Assembly (NCBI RefSeq): GCF_000585355.1
Contig: NZ_KK073873.1
Location: 1,080,703-1,144,702, forward strand
Source of the DNA: Xylanibacter oryzae DSM 17970
GTDB taxonomy: Bacteria; Bacteroidota; Bacteroidia; Bacteroidales; Bacteroidaceae
DNA: 64,000 nt
Reading direction: 5' to 3'
Positions 7,709 to 16,929 of the stretch are shown one piece after another. The position numbers and the translations under genes were made by a program. Positions within the stretch are counted from its first letter, which is position 1. Every line of letters begins with the position of its first letter. The notes under the pieces are model-generated. The model worked only from the letters and a program-made list of their open reading frames with translations, searched no databases and was not told the DNA's origin.

Positions 7709-10273
7709 TTATATTTTTACTGTTATTACCCTAAGGTCTTTATCCATGCTACTATTTCCAACCATTATATGATATGTTCCTGGTACTACCCTTATAGTGT
7801 TAGTCTTTGTATCCCAACCTTCAAATTTATTTCTAGGCATATCTATAGTGACGCTTTTACTTTCACCGGCATTTACATGTACCCTTAAAAAAGCACGTAA
7901 AGACTTTATAGGACCTGACTTGTCAGCAACATTTTTAATATATACTTGGATTACATCTGTCCCCTCTTTTTTCCCAACATTAGAAACTGTTGTATAAAGT
8001 TTGCCATCAACGCTATCATATCTAGTGTTTGATACTTTATATGTAGTATAATTTAGTCCATATCCGAATGGGAACAAAGCTTCGCCCTTAAAATATCTAT
8101 ATGTGCGTCCTTCCATCTTGTAATCCTCATAATCAGGTAATTGACCAACATTCTTATAGAATGTTACCGGTAGTTTTCCGCATGGGTTATAATCACCAAA
8201 CAAAACATCAGCGACTGCTGTTCCACCTTGTTCGCCCGGATACCAAGCCTGTAATATTGCATCTGCGTTTTGAGTCTCTGGCACAAGTCCAATAGCAGAA
8301 CCACTGCAATTAATATATACTACCTTTTTCCCAGCTTTATGCAACATGCCAATCATCTGTCTCTGTACATCAGGCAGTTCTATATTCGTTCTGTCACCAC
8401 CTTTAAATCCTGGAAAATCAACTTTCATTTCCTCACCTTCGAGTCTAGGTGAAATTCCGCCAACAAAGACAACAGCATCAGCATCTTTTACAGACGAAAG
8501 GATTTGATCATTCAGAAGATTGATTTTCTTAACCACATCAAAACTTAGCATAGCCAGACCATCTTCCTGCTTATAATCCAATTCCAGATTATATTTTTTT
8601 CCTGCCTCAAAATACATTTCTCTTTCCTTATTAACTACGCGTTGCTGACTTTTCCACGAATCAATAATAGTATCACCGTTAACAATAAGTCTGAAACCAT
8701 CATCACCAGCAACCTTGAATGTCAACTTATCTGACTTTTCAGGTATAAAGACACCTGTATAGCGGCCAGAAAAATTCGTTAGGTTTACACCGGGAGCAAA
8801 TACTGTACCTCCTCCGTTATCCAGACGTATAGGTTCACGCATCTGCATTATAGCAGCGGCACCACCCTCTTGGGTTAAATTGTTATAATACGTAGCCTTC
8901 ATTCCTTTAATGCCATCATCAGAATTTATATCATTATAAAAACTTTTCTCTGACGAATTATTAATTAATCCGCATCCGGCAACATAAGTTACATTCTTTG
9001 CCTTGTTTTGAATACCTTTCAATATTGTGACAGTCTCTGTAGGATATCCATTATAATTACCCCACATCATTGTAGAATCACAAGCATTAGGACCCATCAC
9101 GACAATCTTCATGTTTTTGTTTAGAGGCAGAATATTATTCTTATTCATTAATAGCACCATTTCTTCTCTTGCCATTTGTAGAGCCATCTCCTTATGTGAT
9201 TTGCTGGCAACAACAGACTCAGGTATTTTAGTCCAGTCATTAACTGAATCAGAATCAAAATCACCAAGTTCAAAACGAGCTTTAAGCAAGCGCTTCAAAC
9301 TTACATCTATTTGCTTTTCGGATATTTCACCATTTTTTACAGCTTCAGGCAAAGTTAGATAGTTACTTCCGCACTCTGTATCGGTGCCACTCCTTACAGC
9401 CTTTGAAGAAGCTTGTTCGGCATTAGTCGAAACACCATGTCTCCCCTTTTCCCAAAAATCGCTTATTGCACCGCAGTCACTAGTGACCAAACCTTTGAAG
9501 TTCCACTCATTACGTAGTATCTGTTGTAGATAACGATTATTACCACAGCACGGCTCACCATCAATACGCTGATAAGCGCACATGACCTCCTGCACATTTC
9601 CGTCCTGTACTAGTGCTTTAAAAGCAGGAAGATAAGTCTCCCATAAATCACGTTGTGGAAGATTTTCAACATTAAATGAGTGTCTGTTCCATTCAGGTCC
9701 GCTATGAACAGCAAAATGTTTTGCACATGCAAGTAATTTTCGATATTTAGTATCTTCCGGACCTTGCAGTCCTCTTACCACAGCAAGTCCCATACATGTA
9801 GTAAGATAAGGGTCTTCACCATATGTTTCCTGTCCGCGTCCCCATCTTGGGTCACGGAATATATTTATATTAGGTGTCCAAAAAGACAAACCTTGATACC
9901 GTTTGATAAAACCTGTTTTTCTGGCGATTGTGTTTTTAGCTCTCGCTTCGTCACTTACAGCATCATAAATTTTGTATAGCAGATTATCATCAAACGATGC
10001 CGCCATACCTATAGTTGCAGGAAATACTGTAGCGAAACCATTACGTCCAACACCGTGTAGACCCTCACTCCACCATTCAAAAGCAGGAATGCCCAATCTC
10101 TCTATAGATGGCGATGCGTTACACATCAACTTAACCTTCTCATCTAAAGTAAGTCTACTACACAAGTCAGTAGCTCTTTCTTCAGCAGATAAATTTCTAT
10201 TCTGATAAGGCAGTTGTGCACTTACTATTGTTGTTTCCAATAATAGCAACATAAAAATAGCATGTCTTTTCAT
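7709..10273 (-). CDS. Secreted GH3 beta-glycosidase with PA14 domain
   Basis: An 854-residue exported glycoside hydrolase family 3 enzyme. The signal peptide ends near IVSAQ. The N-terminal barrel includes KHFAVHSGPEWNRHSF and the nucleophile motif LVTSDCGAISD, with Asp near residue 266. The second alpha/beta domain begins near LNKNMKIVVMGPNA. A PA14 domain is inserted near residues 455-600 (ATYYNN, then AGDDGFRLIVNGD). The C-terminal Fn3-like domain follows FPFGYGLNYTTY. The architecture fits beta-glucosidase or beta-xylosidase; exact substrate unknown. It lies 18 bp after the GH25 gene. Confidence 0.92.
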   Translation of the reverse strand: MKRHAIFMLLLLETTIVSAQLPYQNRNLSAEERATDLCSRLTLDEKVKLMCNASPSIERLGIPAFEWWSEGLHGVGRNGFATVFPATIGMAASFDDNLLYKIYDAVSDEARAKNTIARKTGFIKRYQGLSFWTPNINIFRDPRWGRGQETYGEDPYLTTCMGLAVVRGLQGPEDTKYRKLLACAKHFAVHSGPEWNRHSFNVENLPQRDLWETYLPAFKALVQDGNVQEVMCAYQRIDGEPCCGNNRYLQQILRNEWNFKGLVTSDCGAISDFWEKGRHGVSTNAEQASSKAVRSGTDTECGSNYLTLPEAVKNGEISEKQIDVSLKRLLKARFELGDFDSDSVNDWTKIPESVVASKSHKEMALQMAREEMVLLMNKNNILPLNKNMKIVVMGPNACDSTMMWGNYNGYPTETVTILKGIQNKAKNVTYVAGCGLINNSSEKSFYNDINSDDGIKGMKATYYNNLTQEGGAAAIMQMREPIRLDNGGGTVFAPGVNLTNFSGRYTGVFIPEKSDKLTFKVAGDDGFRLIVNGDTIIDSWKSQQRVVNKEREMYFEAGKKYNLELDYKQEDGLAMLSFDVVKKINLLNDQILSSVKDADAVVFVGGISPRLEGEEMKVDFPGFKGGDRTNIELPDVQRQMIGMLHKAGKKVVYINCSGSAIGLVPETQNADAILQAWYPGEQGGTAVADVLFGDYNPCGKLPVTFYKNVGQLPDYEDYKMEGRTYRYFKGEALFPFGYGLNYTTYKVSNTRYDSVDGKLYTTVSNVGKKEGTDVIQVYIKNVADKSGPIKSLRAFLRVHVNAGESKSVTIDMPRNKFEGWDTKTNTIRVVPGTYHIMVGNSSMDKDLRVITVKI

Positions 10274-10291
10274 AAATAATTTGTTTAAGAT

Positions 10292-11206
10292 TTAATTTTG
10301 GTATGCGTCTTCCCCTATCTGTTCATGACTTCCAATAGTTAGTTTTCTCAAATCATAAAAAGAACCATTATAAATATCAAAATCGATATATCCCTTAATA
10401 CCAGGCAATTTACCACAATCGGTATGCTGCCAGAATTTCCATCGTCCTTCATATTGAACCTTCTGCACATAATAGTGAGCTATCCAATATGGATATTGGT
10501 CAAAAACAGGATCATCGAGGTATGTCATTTTAAATTTATAGTAGGTATATATTATAGGTTTTACATGATATTTATCTTCAACAATATGCAACCATGTAAG
10601 TACGCTTTCTTTAAATTGTTCGTTAGTTTGATCTTTTGATTTATGTTCAATATCAAGTACAGGTGGTAAATCACCATCTTCAAGATGCACTTGTTTCAAA
10701 AAATATGCAGCTTGATCACGAGCAGAAGATTTAGTGCTCCAAAAATGATACGCTCCCCTTATAAAGCCATATTCTTTAGATTGATAGAAGTTGTCATTAA
10801 AGTTATCATCCAACGAAGTAGTTCCCTCTGTGGCCTTTATAACGACAAAACGCACTGGACAATTATCAATCATGGCATCTTTAACCTTTTCCCAGTCTAT
10901 CGTACCTTGATAATGGCTTATATCTATTCCATGGATTTCGTATCCCTCTGGATAGTCAACATCACCATATAGAGCTCTCCATCTAAAACCTGTAGGACCT
11001 ACAAAAAAGAAATAGAATGCCCATATATAACCAAAAACTACCAGGCCTCCTCCTAACCACCAAGTCCACGAAGGCATTTTTTGTAAGAAACGTATAAAAA
11101 AACCAGGGCGTTTATGACGGACAGGGGAACGATAGCTGCTACGACGATAAGTAGTCGTAGTTCTTTTCGTTGTTTTTGTTTTTGCTTTTCTTTGGTTACC
11201 TGTCAT
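10292..11206 (-). CDS. Membrane-anchored GH25 muramidase
   Basis: A 304-residue protein with a very basic Lys/Thr/Arg cytoplasmic N-terminus (residues 1-45), one membrane segment (WWLGGGLVVFGYIWAFYFFF, about 49-68) and an extracytoplasmic GH25 lysozyme domain from about 90. Active-site motifs are GIDISHYQGTIDW and PVLDIEH. It probably cleaves N-acetylmuramoyl-N-acetylglucosamine bonds in peptidoglycan for wall remodelling. The signal anchor appears uncleaved. It lies between pfp and GH3 on the same strand. Confidence 0.9.
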   Translation of the reverse strand: MTGNQRKAKTKTTKRTTTTYRRSSYRSPVRHKRPGFFIRFLQKMPSWTWWLGGGLVVFGYIWAFYFFFVGPTGFRWRALYGDVDYPEGYEIHGIDISHYQGTIDWEKVKDAMIDNCPVRFVVIKATEGTTSLDDNFNDNFYQSKEYGFIRGAYHFWSTKSSARDQAAYFLKQVHLEDGDLPPVLDIEHKSKDQTNEQFKESVLTWLHIVEDKYHVKPIIYTYYKFKMTYLDDPVFDQYPYWIAHYYVQKVQYEGRWKFWQHTDCGKLPGIKGYIDFDIYNGSFYDLRKLTIGSHEQIGEDAYQN

Positions 11207-11219
11207 TAATTATTTATTA

Positions 11220-11246
11220 TAGGGACAGACAAACCGTCTGTCCCTA
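11220..11246. terminator. Inverted repeat between pfp and the GH25 gene
   Basis: An 11-bp stem, TAGGGACAGAC / GTCTGTCCCTA, with a 5-nt loop AAACC. On the minus strand the following sequence is AT-rich without a clean T run, so it may be an attenuator or RNA-processing stem instead of a full terminator. Confidence 0.6.
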
Positions 11247-11254
11247 ATAAAATT

Positions 11255-12895
11255 TTATTTTTGTTCTAATGCAAGTGTTCTTGTTGGTTGATCACATACT
11301 TCTGTCGGTCCCCAGTACTGTATTGGTCCTGGGTAAACATAACACGTGTTCTTAGACCATTCTTCACGCTTAGCAGCAAAAGCCTTAAATGGCTTACCGT
11401 CAAGTTCAACAAGGGCTTTACGTATAACCGGTTTCATTTCACCGTTACGCTTTTCCATATTCATCATCATCGTTATTGGCACACCACCTGCAATCCATTG
11501 GTCTGCTGGAGCAGTTGTATTTTTAACGATAGCCATATATCCGGTCTTGCCGTTTGCAACAAGTTGTGCAGCACTTGTACCAAGAGCATAACAGTAATCT
11601 GCGTCAAAGTTTGATGGAGCAGCGCAACGTCCTTCATATCCGAAGAAATGATGCTGGGCTGCAAATTTACCATTATATTTATTTTCCTTAGCCCACTGAT
11701 CAAGTTTGCTAGCACACATATCCGAAATTAGTTTTTCTGTTTCAATAAGAGAAACCTGTACATTTCCATGAGGATCACGGTCAAGAGAAAGTTGGCGAGC
11801 AACACCCTCTGGTAATGTTTCAAAGGTTTCTTTATTCTCAGCACTAAGATGAGCTATGATATATTCACGTTGAGCATCTTTATCCAAGTCTTTGTAATCA
11901 CTTCCGTGAGCAGCAAGCAAGTCATTTAATTCCTCAATAAGACGGCCTATAGCCGGTACGAATTCAATAAGACCTTCAGGAATTATTACGGTTCCGAAAT
12001 TCCAGCCTTTACTTGCACGATAAGCAACAGCGTCACATATCTGTTCTACAATCTGGTTAAGAGTCATGTCTTTGGCTTCAACTTCCTCTGACACTATGCA
12101 GATATTTGGCTGACACTGAAGTGCGCATTCAAGGGCAATGTGACTAGCTGAACGACCCATAACCTTGATAAAATGCCAGTATTTACGTGCTGAGTTACAG
12201 TCACGCTCAATGTTACCTATAAGTTCTGAATATGTCTTTGTAGCAGTATCAAAACCGAAAGATGTTTCAATCTGAGTATTTTTCAAGTCACCATCAATAG
12301 TCTTAGGGCAGCCTATTACCTGTACGCCATACTTCTTTGCTGCATAATACTCAGCTAGCACACAAGCATTTGTATTTGAGTCATCGCCACCTATTATGAT
12401 AATAGCTTTGATATCTAGTTCACGTATAATTTGCAATCCCTTCTCAAACTGTTCTTCCTTTTCAAGTTTAGTACGACCTGAACCAATGATATCGAAACCA
12501 CCTGTGTTACGATAATCAGCTAGAAAATCCTCTGTTATCTCAACATATTTATGATCAACAAGACCACCAGGACCCATCAAGAATCCGAACAGTCTGTTAT
12601 TTGAGTTCAACTTTTTGATTTCATCAAACAATCCACTGATAACATTATGGCCGCCAGGAGCCTGACCACCACTTAGGATAACACCTACATTCATTGCCTT
12701 CTGGGCAGTCTCTTCACCTGGAACGAACTCAACTAATGGCATTCCATAAGTGTTAGGGAATAATTTTTTTATTTCTTCCTGATTGTCAACGCTCTTTGTT
12801 GGAGCGCCTTCTTTAACTTTTACTGCACCTTGAAGAGCCTTCGGCAACTTTGGCTGATAAGCGGCTCTTGCTTTCTGCAATGCACTTTTTTCCAT
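11255..12895 (-). CDS. pfp: PPi-dependent phosphofructokinase
   Basis: A 546-residue long-type diphosphate:fructose-6-phosphate 1-phosphotransferase, which reversibly makes fructose-1,6-bisphosphate from PPi. Visible motifs are VILSGGQAPGGHNVISG (near 71), LMGPGGLVD, the GGDDSNTNA loop (near 168; the GGDD form marks PPi instead of ATP enzymes), CPKTIDGDL and MGRSASHIALECALQ. Length fits the plant-beta/Bacteroidota type. It saves ATP in fermentative glycolysis and pairs functionally with the PpdK encoded near 45-47 kb. Confidence 0.95.
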   Translation of the reverse strand: MEKSALQKARAAYQPKLPKALQGAVKVKEGAPTKSVDNQEEIKKLFPNTYGMPLVEFVPGEETAQKAMNVGVILSGGQAPGGHNVISGLFDEIKKLNSNNRLFGFLMGPGGLVDHKYVEITEDFLADYRNTGGFDIIGSGRTKLEKEEQFEKGLQIIRELDIKAIIIIGGDDSNTNACVLAEYYAAKKYGVQVIGCPKTIDGDLKNTQIETSFGFDTATKTYSELIGNIERDCNSARKYWHFIKVMGRSASHIALECALQCQPNICIVSEEVEAKDMTLNQIVEQICDAVAYRASKGWNFGTVIIPEGLIEFVPAIGRLIEELNDLLAAHGSDYKDLDKDAQREYIIAHLSAENKETFETLPEGVARQLSLDRDPHGNVQVSLIETEKLISDMCASKLDQWAKENKYNGKFAAQHHFFGYEGRCAAPSNFDADYCYALGTSAAQLVANGKTGYMAIVKNTTAPADQWIAGGVPITMMMNMEKRNGEMKPVIRKALVELDGKPFKAFAAKREEWSKNTCYVYPGPIQYWGPTEVCDQPTRTLALEQK

Positions 12896-12950
12896 GTTTT
12901 TTTTAAATTAATAATATATGAATAATGAATTATACTTAAATTCTAAGTTG

Positions 12951-12976
12951 CAAATTTAATATTTTTCTTCGAAGAA
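12951..12976 (-). promoter_or_regulatory. Probable pfp promoter with nearby palindrome
   Basis: On the minus strand TAAATTTG lies at 12958-12951. A perfect 12-bp palindrome TTCTTCGAAGAA at 12965-12976 lies just upstream, where the -33 element would be expected and no TTG is seen. It may be an operator, but this is a single site. Confidence 0.45.
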
Positions 12977-13052
12977 TCAGAAAGAAATCATTCAAAATAC
13001 AAAAATTAATTCTTTTTTAGTCTGATAATTCTTTTATATTCAAGTTTTTTGT

Positions 13053-13060
13053 TATCTTTG
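13053..13060 (+). promoter_or_regulatory. Probable promoter of the 13103 gene run
   Basis: TATCTTTG lies 43 bp upstream of the first ATG. The -33 element is not clear. Confidence 0.5.
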
Positions 13061-13102
13061 AACTTGAATAATCAATAAAAAATAATAAAAGGGTAATTTA
13101 TT

Positions 13103-13378
13103 ATGACTAATAAGAAAGATTTAAAAAAGACAGTCAACTACATCTGCAGTGATCTTTTTGCGGAGTGCGTAGCAGCATCTCTTTATGGCAACAATCCTCC
13201 TAAAGAGAATGTTGATGCCTTGCTAGAAAGTATTTTGCGCATCCATAGCGATTATGTAAGACGTATTTCGCATGTAGAGCCTGGTATGAGTGCAAAATTG
13301 TACTTTAAACATTATGTCTGTGATTTTAACAAACAAGTTGATGAAATCGTAGATCAGATTAAAAATCTTATACAGTAA
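13103..13378 (+). CDS. Small conserved-looking hypothetical protein
   Basis: A 91-residue cytoplasmic protein, mostly helical, beginning MTNKKDLKKTVNYICSD and ending in an amphipathic helix (VDEIVDQIKNLIQ). Two Cys (CSDLFAEC) lie close together near 15-22. No signal peptide, membrane segment or known motif. It is the first gene of a five-gene plus-strand run, 4 bp before the acyltransferase gene. Product unknown, but length, start context and a promoter motif support a real gene. Confidence 0.65.
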   Translation: MTNKKDLKKTVNYICSDLFAECVAASLYGNNPPKENVDALLESILRIHSDYVRRISHVEPGMSAKLYFKHYVCDFNKQVDEIVDQIKNLIQ

Positions 13379-13382
13379 TTTT

Positions 13383-13937
13383 ATGGTAAAAAAACTATGT
13401 CGCTGGATCTTATATAGACTTTGGGGGTGGAAGATAGATGTAACAGTCGACCGCCCCAATAAATATATTTTGTGTCTGGCCCCGCATACAACAAATTGGG
13501 ATTTACTTTTAGGTGAGTTGTATGCACACGCCGAAGGTTTTCAGTGTCAGTTTTTAATGAAAAAGGAATGGTTTTTCGGTCCTTTAGGTCCTTTCTTCAG
13601 GAAGATTGGAGGTATACCTGTATGGAGATCTAAACATACCAGCATGACAGAAAACCTTGCAGCTATAGCAAAAGATAGCAAATCTTTTCACTTATGTATA
13701 ACACCGGAAGGAACACGTTCTCTTAATCCTAATTGGAAAAAAGGATTCTACGTTATTGCTCAGAAAGCAGAACTCCCTATATTATTGTATGGTGTTGATT
13801 ACGAGAAACGTATTATACGTTGTACACGTAGCATTACGCCTTCTGGTGATATTGATAAAGATATGCGTGATATAAAACTATATTATAAAGATTTCAAGGG
13901 CAAATACCCTGAGAAATTCACTATAGGAGAATTATAA
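13383..13937 (+). CDS. PlsC-like lysophospholipid acyltransferase family protein
   Basis: A 184-residue protein with the acyltransferase HX4D motif in APHTTNWDLLLGE (near 31-36), the substrate-binding EGTRS motif (near 116) and a hydrophobic patch between them. It resembles 1-acyl-glycerol-3-phosphate acyltransferases but is short. It probably moves an acyl chain onto a lipid at the inner membrane; the acceptor is unknown. It is followed 4 bp later by the exported amidase-like gene. Confidence 0.85.
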   Translation: MVKKLCRWILYRLWGWKIDVTVDRPNKYILCLAPHTTNWDLLLGELYAHAEGFQCQFLMKKEWFFGPLGPFFRKIGGIPVWRSKHTSMTENLAAIAKDSKSFHLCITPEGTRSLNPNWKKGFYVIAQKAELPILLYGVDYEKRIIRCTRSITPSGDIDKDMRDIKLYYKDFKGKYPEKFTIGEL

Positions 13938-13941
13938 AATT

Positions 13942-16548
13942 ATGAATAGGTTTTGCCGTACCATACTTATCCTACTGTCCACAGCTATAACCAGCGTATC
14001 GGCCCAAGACAATGTAATGTTAAACAGTCAATGGGGCAATATAGATTACAGTGGCGAGCCTTGGACAAAGAACGAATCAGTTCCTTATAAGATAAAAAAG
14101 GGGTTGCAGAACCGTCATATTTCAGTTTGGGCGTCTCATGGCAGATATTACAATCTGTCTCAAGACAGATGGGTATGGCAGCGTCCTAACCTTTTTTGCA
14201 CAACCGAAGATCTTTTCACTCAAACTATAGTAGTACCATATCTCATCCCTATGCTTGAGAATGCCGGTGCTATAGTTTTCACTCCACGTGAAAGGGATTG
14301 GCAAAAAAACGAGATTATTGTAGACAATGATGATACAAACAAAGCTAATGAATATACTGAATTTGTAAGCAAGCGTCATTGGAGCACTTCTACTATAAAG
14401 GGATTTGCGAAACATAACGGAGCGTATTCAGACAACGAGAATCCATTCACCGCAGGCACAGCGAGAATGGCAGAGACGGCAAAAAGCAAATCAAAATGTA
14501 GCGAAATTTCTTATCAACCTGTTTTTCCTGTCGAAGGAAAATATGCTGTATATGTAAGTTATCAGACTATGCCAAAGAGCATTGATGATGCACACTACAC
14601 TGTTTTTCACAAAGGTCAGGCTACCTCAATACTTGTAAACCAGCAAATGGGCGGAAGCACATGGGTATACATTGGAACATTTGACTTTGACAAAGGTTAT
14701 AATCAGTTTAATCGTGTTGTGATAACTAATCAAAGTCAAAGTCATGGTGTTGTAACAGCTGACGCCGTAAGATTTGGAGGTGGAATGGGAAATATCGAGC
14801 GTGGCGGACAAATAAGTGGATTACCTAGATGCCTCGAAGGGGCGCGTTACTATGCACAGTGGGCTGGTATGCCATATAGCGTATACAGCTCAAAAAACGG
14901 AGCAGACGATTACGCTGACGATATAAACGTGCGTTCATTGATGACAAACTACCTTGGAGGAGGGTCCGTTTATATGCCTTCACTTGACGGTGACAAAGTA
15001 CCTTTCGAATTATCACTTGCTATACATAGTGATGCAGGATATGCAAATGACTGCAAATCACTCGTAGGTTCTTTGGCTATATGTACCACGGAATATAATG
15101 ATGAACGTTTAAATTCAGGCATATCAAGAATGATATCTAAAGATTTTGCATCATTGCTTCTTAATAACGTAAAAACCGATATCACCTATAAATACAAGAA
15201 CTGGAGTGAGCGAGATTTATATGACAAAAACTATTCTGAAACACGATTGCCAGAAATACCTTCTGCCATATTAGAAACAATGTCACATCAGAATTTTCCT
15301 GATATGATTATGGGACAAGATCCTAGCTTCAAGTTTACAATGGCAAGGTCAATATATAAGACCATCACTAAATTTGTAGCTGCACAACATGATAAAAAAT
15401 TTGTTATCACCCCACTTGCTCCTGACGATTTCCGTATTGAGTTTAAGAACAAAGATAAAATACGCATTTCATGGAATGACGTAACAGACCTTCAGGAACC
15501 AACCTCCATCCCAACGGGATACGTATTGTATACCTCTGCCGGTACAAGTGGATTCGATAACGGCAAATATATTAAAAAGAACAACTATATTGAAATGCAT
15601 TTGAAGCCTGGTGTAATGTACAATTTTAAAGTTACAGCCGTTAATCAAGGTGGAGAAAGTTTTCCTACGGAAGTTTTATCTGCATACTATAATCCCTTAG
15701 CGAATAAGACTATTATGATCATAAATGGATTTCACCGTCTTGCGGCTCCTGCCATTCGTAACAATGACAAAGAGCAAGGGTTTGATTTAGATGCTGATCC
15801 AGGAGTAAGTTATGGTCCTACAGCTGGATGGAACGGAAGACAACAAAGTTTTGATATTAAAAAAATAGGTAGCATTCTACCTGACGGACTTGGATATTGT
15901 GGAGATGAATTGGCTGGAACGTTCGTTGCCGGGAATGACTTTAATTATGTTAGAACCCATGCTGATGCAATCGCATCTACTTCCAACTACAATATCGTTA
16001 GCTGTTCAAGCCTTGCAGTAGAATCAGGATTGGTTCAAATCAAGAAATATGATATGATAGATCTTCTACTAGGTTTAGAAAAAGATGACAAGCATAGTCT
16101 TGAATTCTATAAAACATTTAAGGCATCTATGCAAAATAAGCTAAAAGAGTATGCTATGCAAGGTGGTAAAATGTTTATTAGTGGTTCATATATCGGCTCA
16201 GACATGCAGACAGAATCAGAAAAATCATTCATGGCAAATCTCTTTAAAATAAGTTGCGACAGTACGGAACAATATAACAAGAACGACACTATAAAAGGTT
16301 TAAGCAATACTTTTACCGTATATCGAACTATTAATGAGAAACATTATGCAGCCACATCACCTGATATAATCAATCCATTATCTCCGGCATTCTGTGCCAT
16401 GCAGTATTCAGACAACCAATCTGCTGCTGTTGCATACGGTGGTACCGATTACAGATGCTTCACAATGGCACTGCCATTTGAGTGTATCAAAAACGCAGAA
16501 ACAAGAAAAACGCTAATGGGAGGAATTATAAAATTCCTAATAAAATAA
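13942..16548 (+). CDS. Exported amidase_3-like protein with golvesin-like and Fn3 domains
   Basis: An 868-residue secreted protein, signal peptide ending near TSVSAQ. Four segments match the zinc amidase (Amidase_3) order: WASHGRYY (near 63), FTPRERDW (near 113), LAIHSDAG (near 357) and ILETMSHQN (near 446). Between the second and third lies a golvesin/xanthan-lyase-like insert (VYVSYQTMPKSIDDAHYTVF). An Fn3-like module follows near residues 490-580. The C-terminal 290 residues are of unknown fold. Homologues are often labelled xanthan lyase, but the metal-ligand pattern favours peptidoglycan amide cleavage. Activity is inferred. Confidence 0.75.
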   Translation: MNRFCRTILILLSTAITSVSAQDNVMLNSQWGNIDYSGEPWTKNESVPYKIKKGLQNRHISVWASHGRYYNLSQDRWVWQRPNLFCTTEDLFTQTIVVPYLIPMLENAGAIVFTPRERDWQKNEIIVDNDDTNKANEYTEFVSKRHWSTSTIKGFAKHNGAYSDNENPFTAGTARMAETAKSKSKCSEISYQPVFPVEGKYAVYVSYQTMPKSIDDAHYTVFHKGQATSILVNQQMGGSTWVYIGTFDFDKGYNQFNRVVITNQSQSHGVVTADAVRFGGGMGNIERGGQISGLPRCLEGARYYAQWAGMPYSVYSSKNGADDYADDINVRSLMTNYLGGGSVYMPSLDGDKVPFELSLAIHSDAGYANDCKSLVGSLAICTTEYNDERLNSGISRMISKDFASLLLNNVKTDITYKYKNWSERDLYDKNYSETRLPEIPSAILETMSHQNFPDMIMGQDPSFKFTMARSIYKTITKFVAAQHDKKFVITPLAPDDFRIEFKNKDKIRISWNDVTDLQEPTSIPTGYVLYTSAGTSGFDNGKYIKKNNYIEMHLKPGVMYNFKVTAVNQGGESFPTEVLSAYYNPLANKTIMIINGFHRLAAPAIRNNDKEQGFDLDADPGVSYGPTAGWNGRQQSFDIKKIGSILPDGLGYCGDELAGTFVAGNDFNYVRTHADAIASTSNYNIVSCSSLAVESGLVQIKKYDMIDLLLGLEKDDKHSLEFYKTFKASMQNKLKEYAMQGGKMFISGSYIGSDMQTESEKSFMANLFKISCDSTEQYNKNDTIKGLSNTFTVYRTINEKHYAATSPDIINPLSPAFCAMQYSDNQSAAVAYGGTDYRCFTMALPFECIKNAETRKTLMGGIIKFLIK

Positions 16549-16572
16549 ATATAACTTTAGAAACCTTATATT

Positions 16573-16929
16573 ATGTACAAAATTCAAGCAAACGTTTCTG
16601 GAACAAGAAACATTATCGTAAAAGACGAACATCTTAGCACTATCGACAAGTACGAATTTTTTAAAGGACTTATTGACAGTAATGGATATGTAGACGAACA
16701 GGTTTTGGAAAAACTAAAACTAAACGTCCGTTCTTTACTTGAGTCAGAATCAGGTAAAGACAAACAACTGCTAGACCTATGTCTAGATGTAATATATAAC
16801 TCAAATATGAAAGCCTTCGGACTGCAACAGCTCGTCTTGCTTTTCATAAATTGGAAAAACAAAAAGATAGCAGGAGAAGAATCTGCAGTAGAAGCAGCAC
16901 TAGAAGACTCCGCTCAATTTACTAAATGA
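16573..16929 (+). CDS. Hypothetical protein preceding ygiQ
   Basis: A 118-residue cytoplasmic protein with no motif that I recognise. An N-terminal beta segment (MYKIQANVSGTRNIIV) is followed by helices, including LLDLCLDVIYNSN and FGLQQLVLLFINWKN. Its stop overlaps the start of the YgiQ gene in an ATGA arrangement, which implies translational coupling and perhaps a shared role. Confidence 0.65.
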   Translation: MYKIQANVSGTRNIIVKDEHLSTIDKYEFFKGLIDSNGYVDEQVLEKLKLNVRSLLESESGKDKQLLDLCLDVIYNSNMKAFGLQQLVLLFINWKNKKIAGEESAVEAALEDSAQFTK

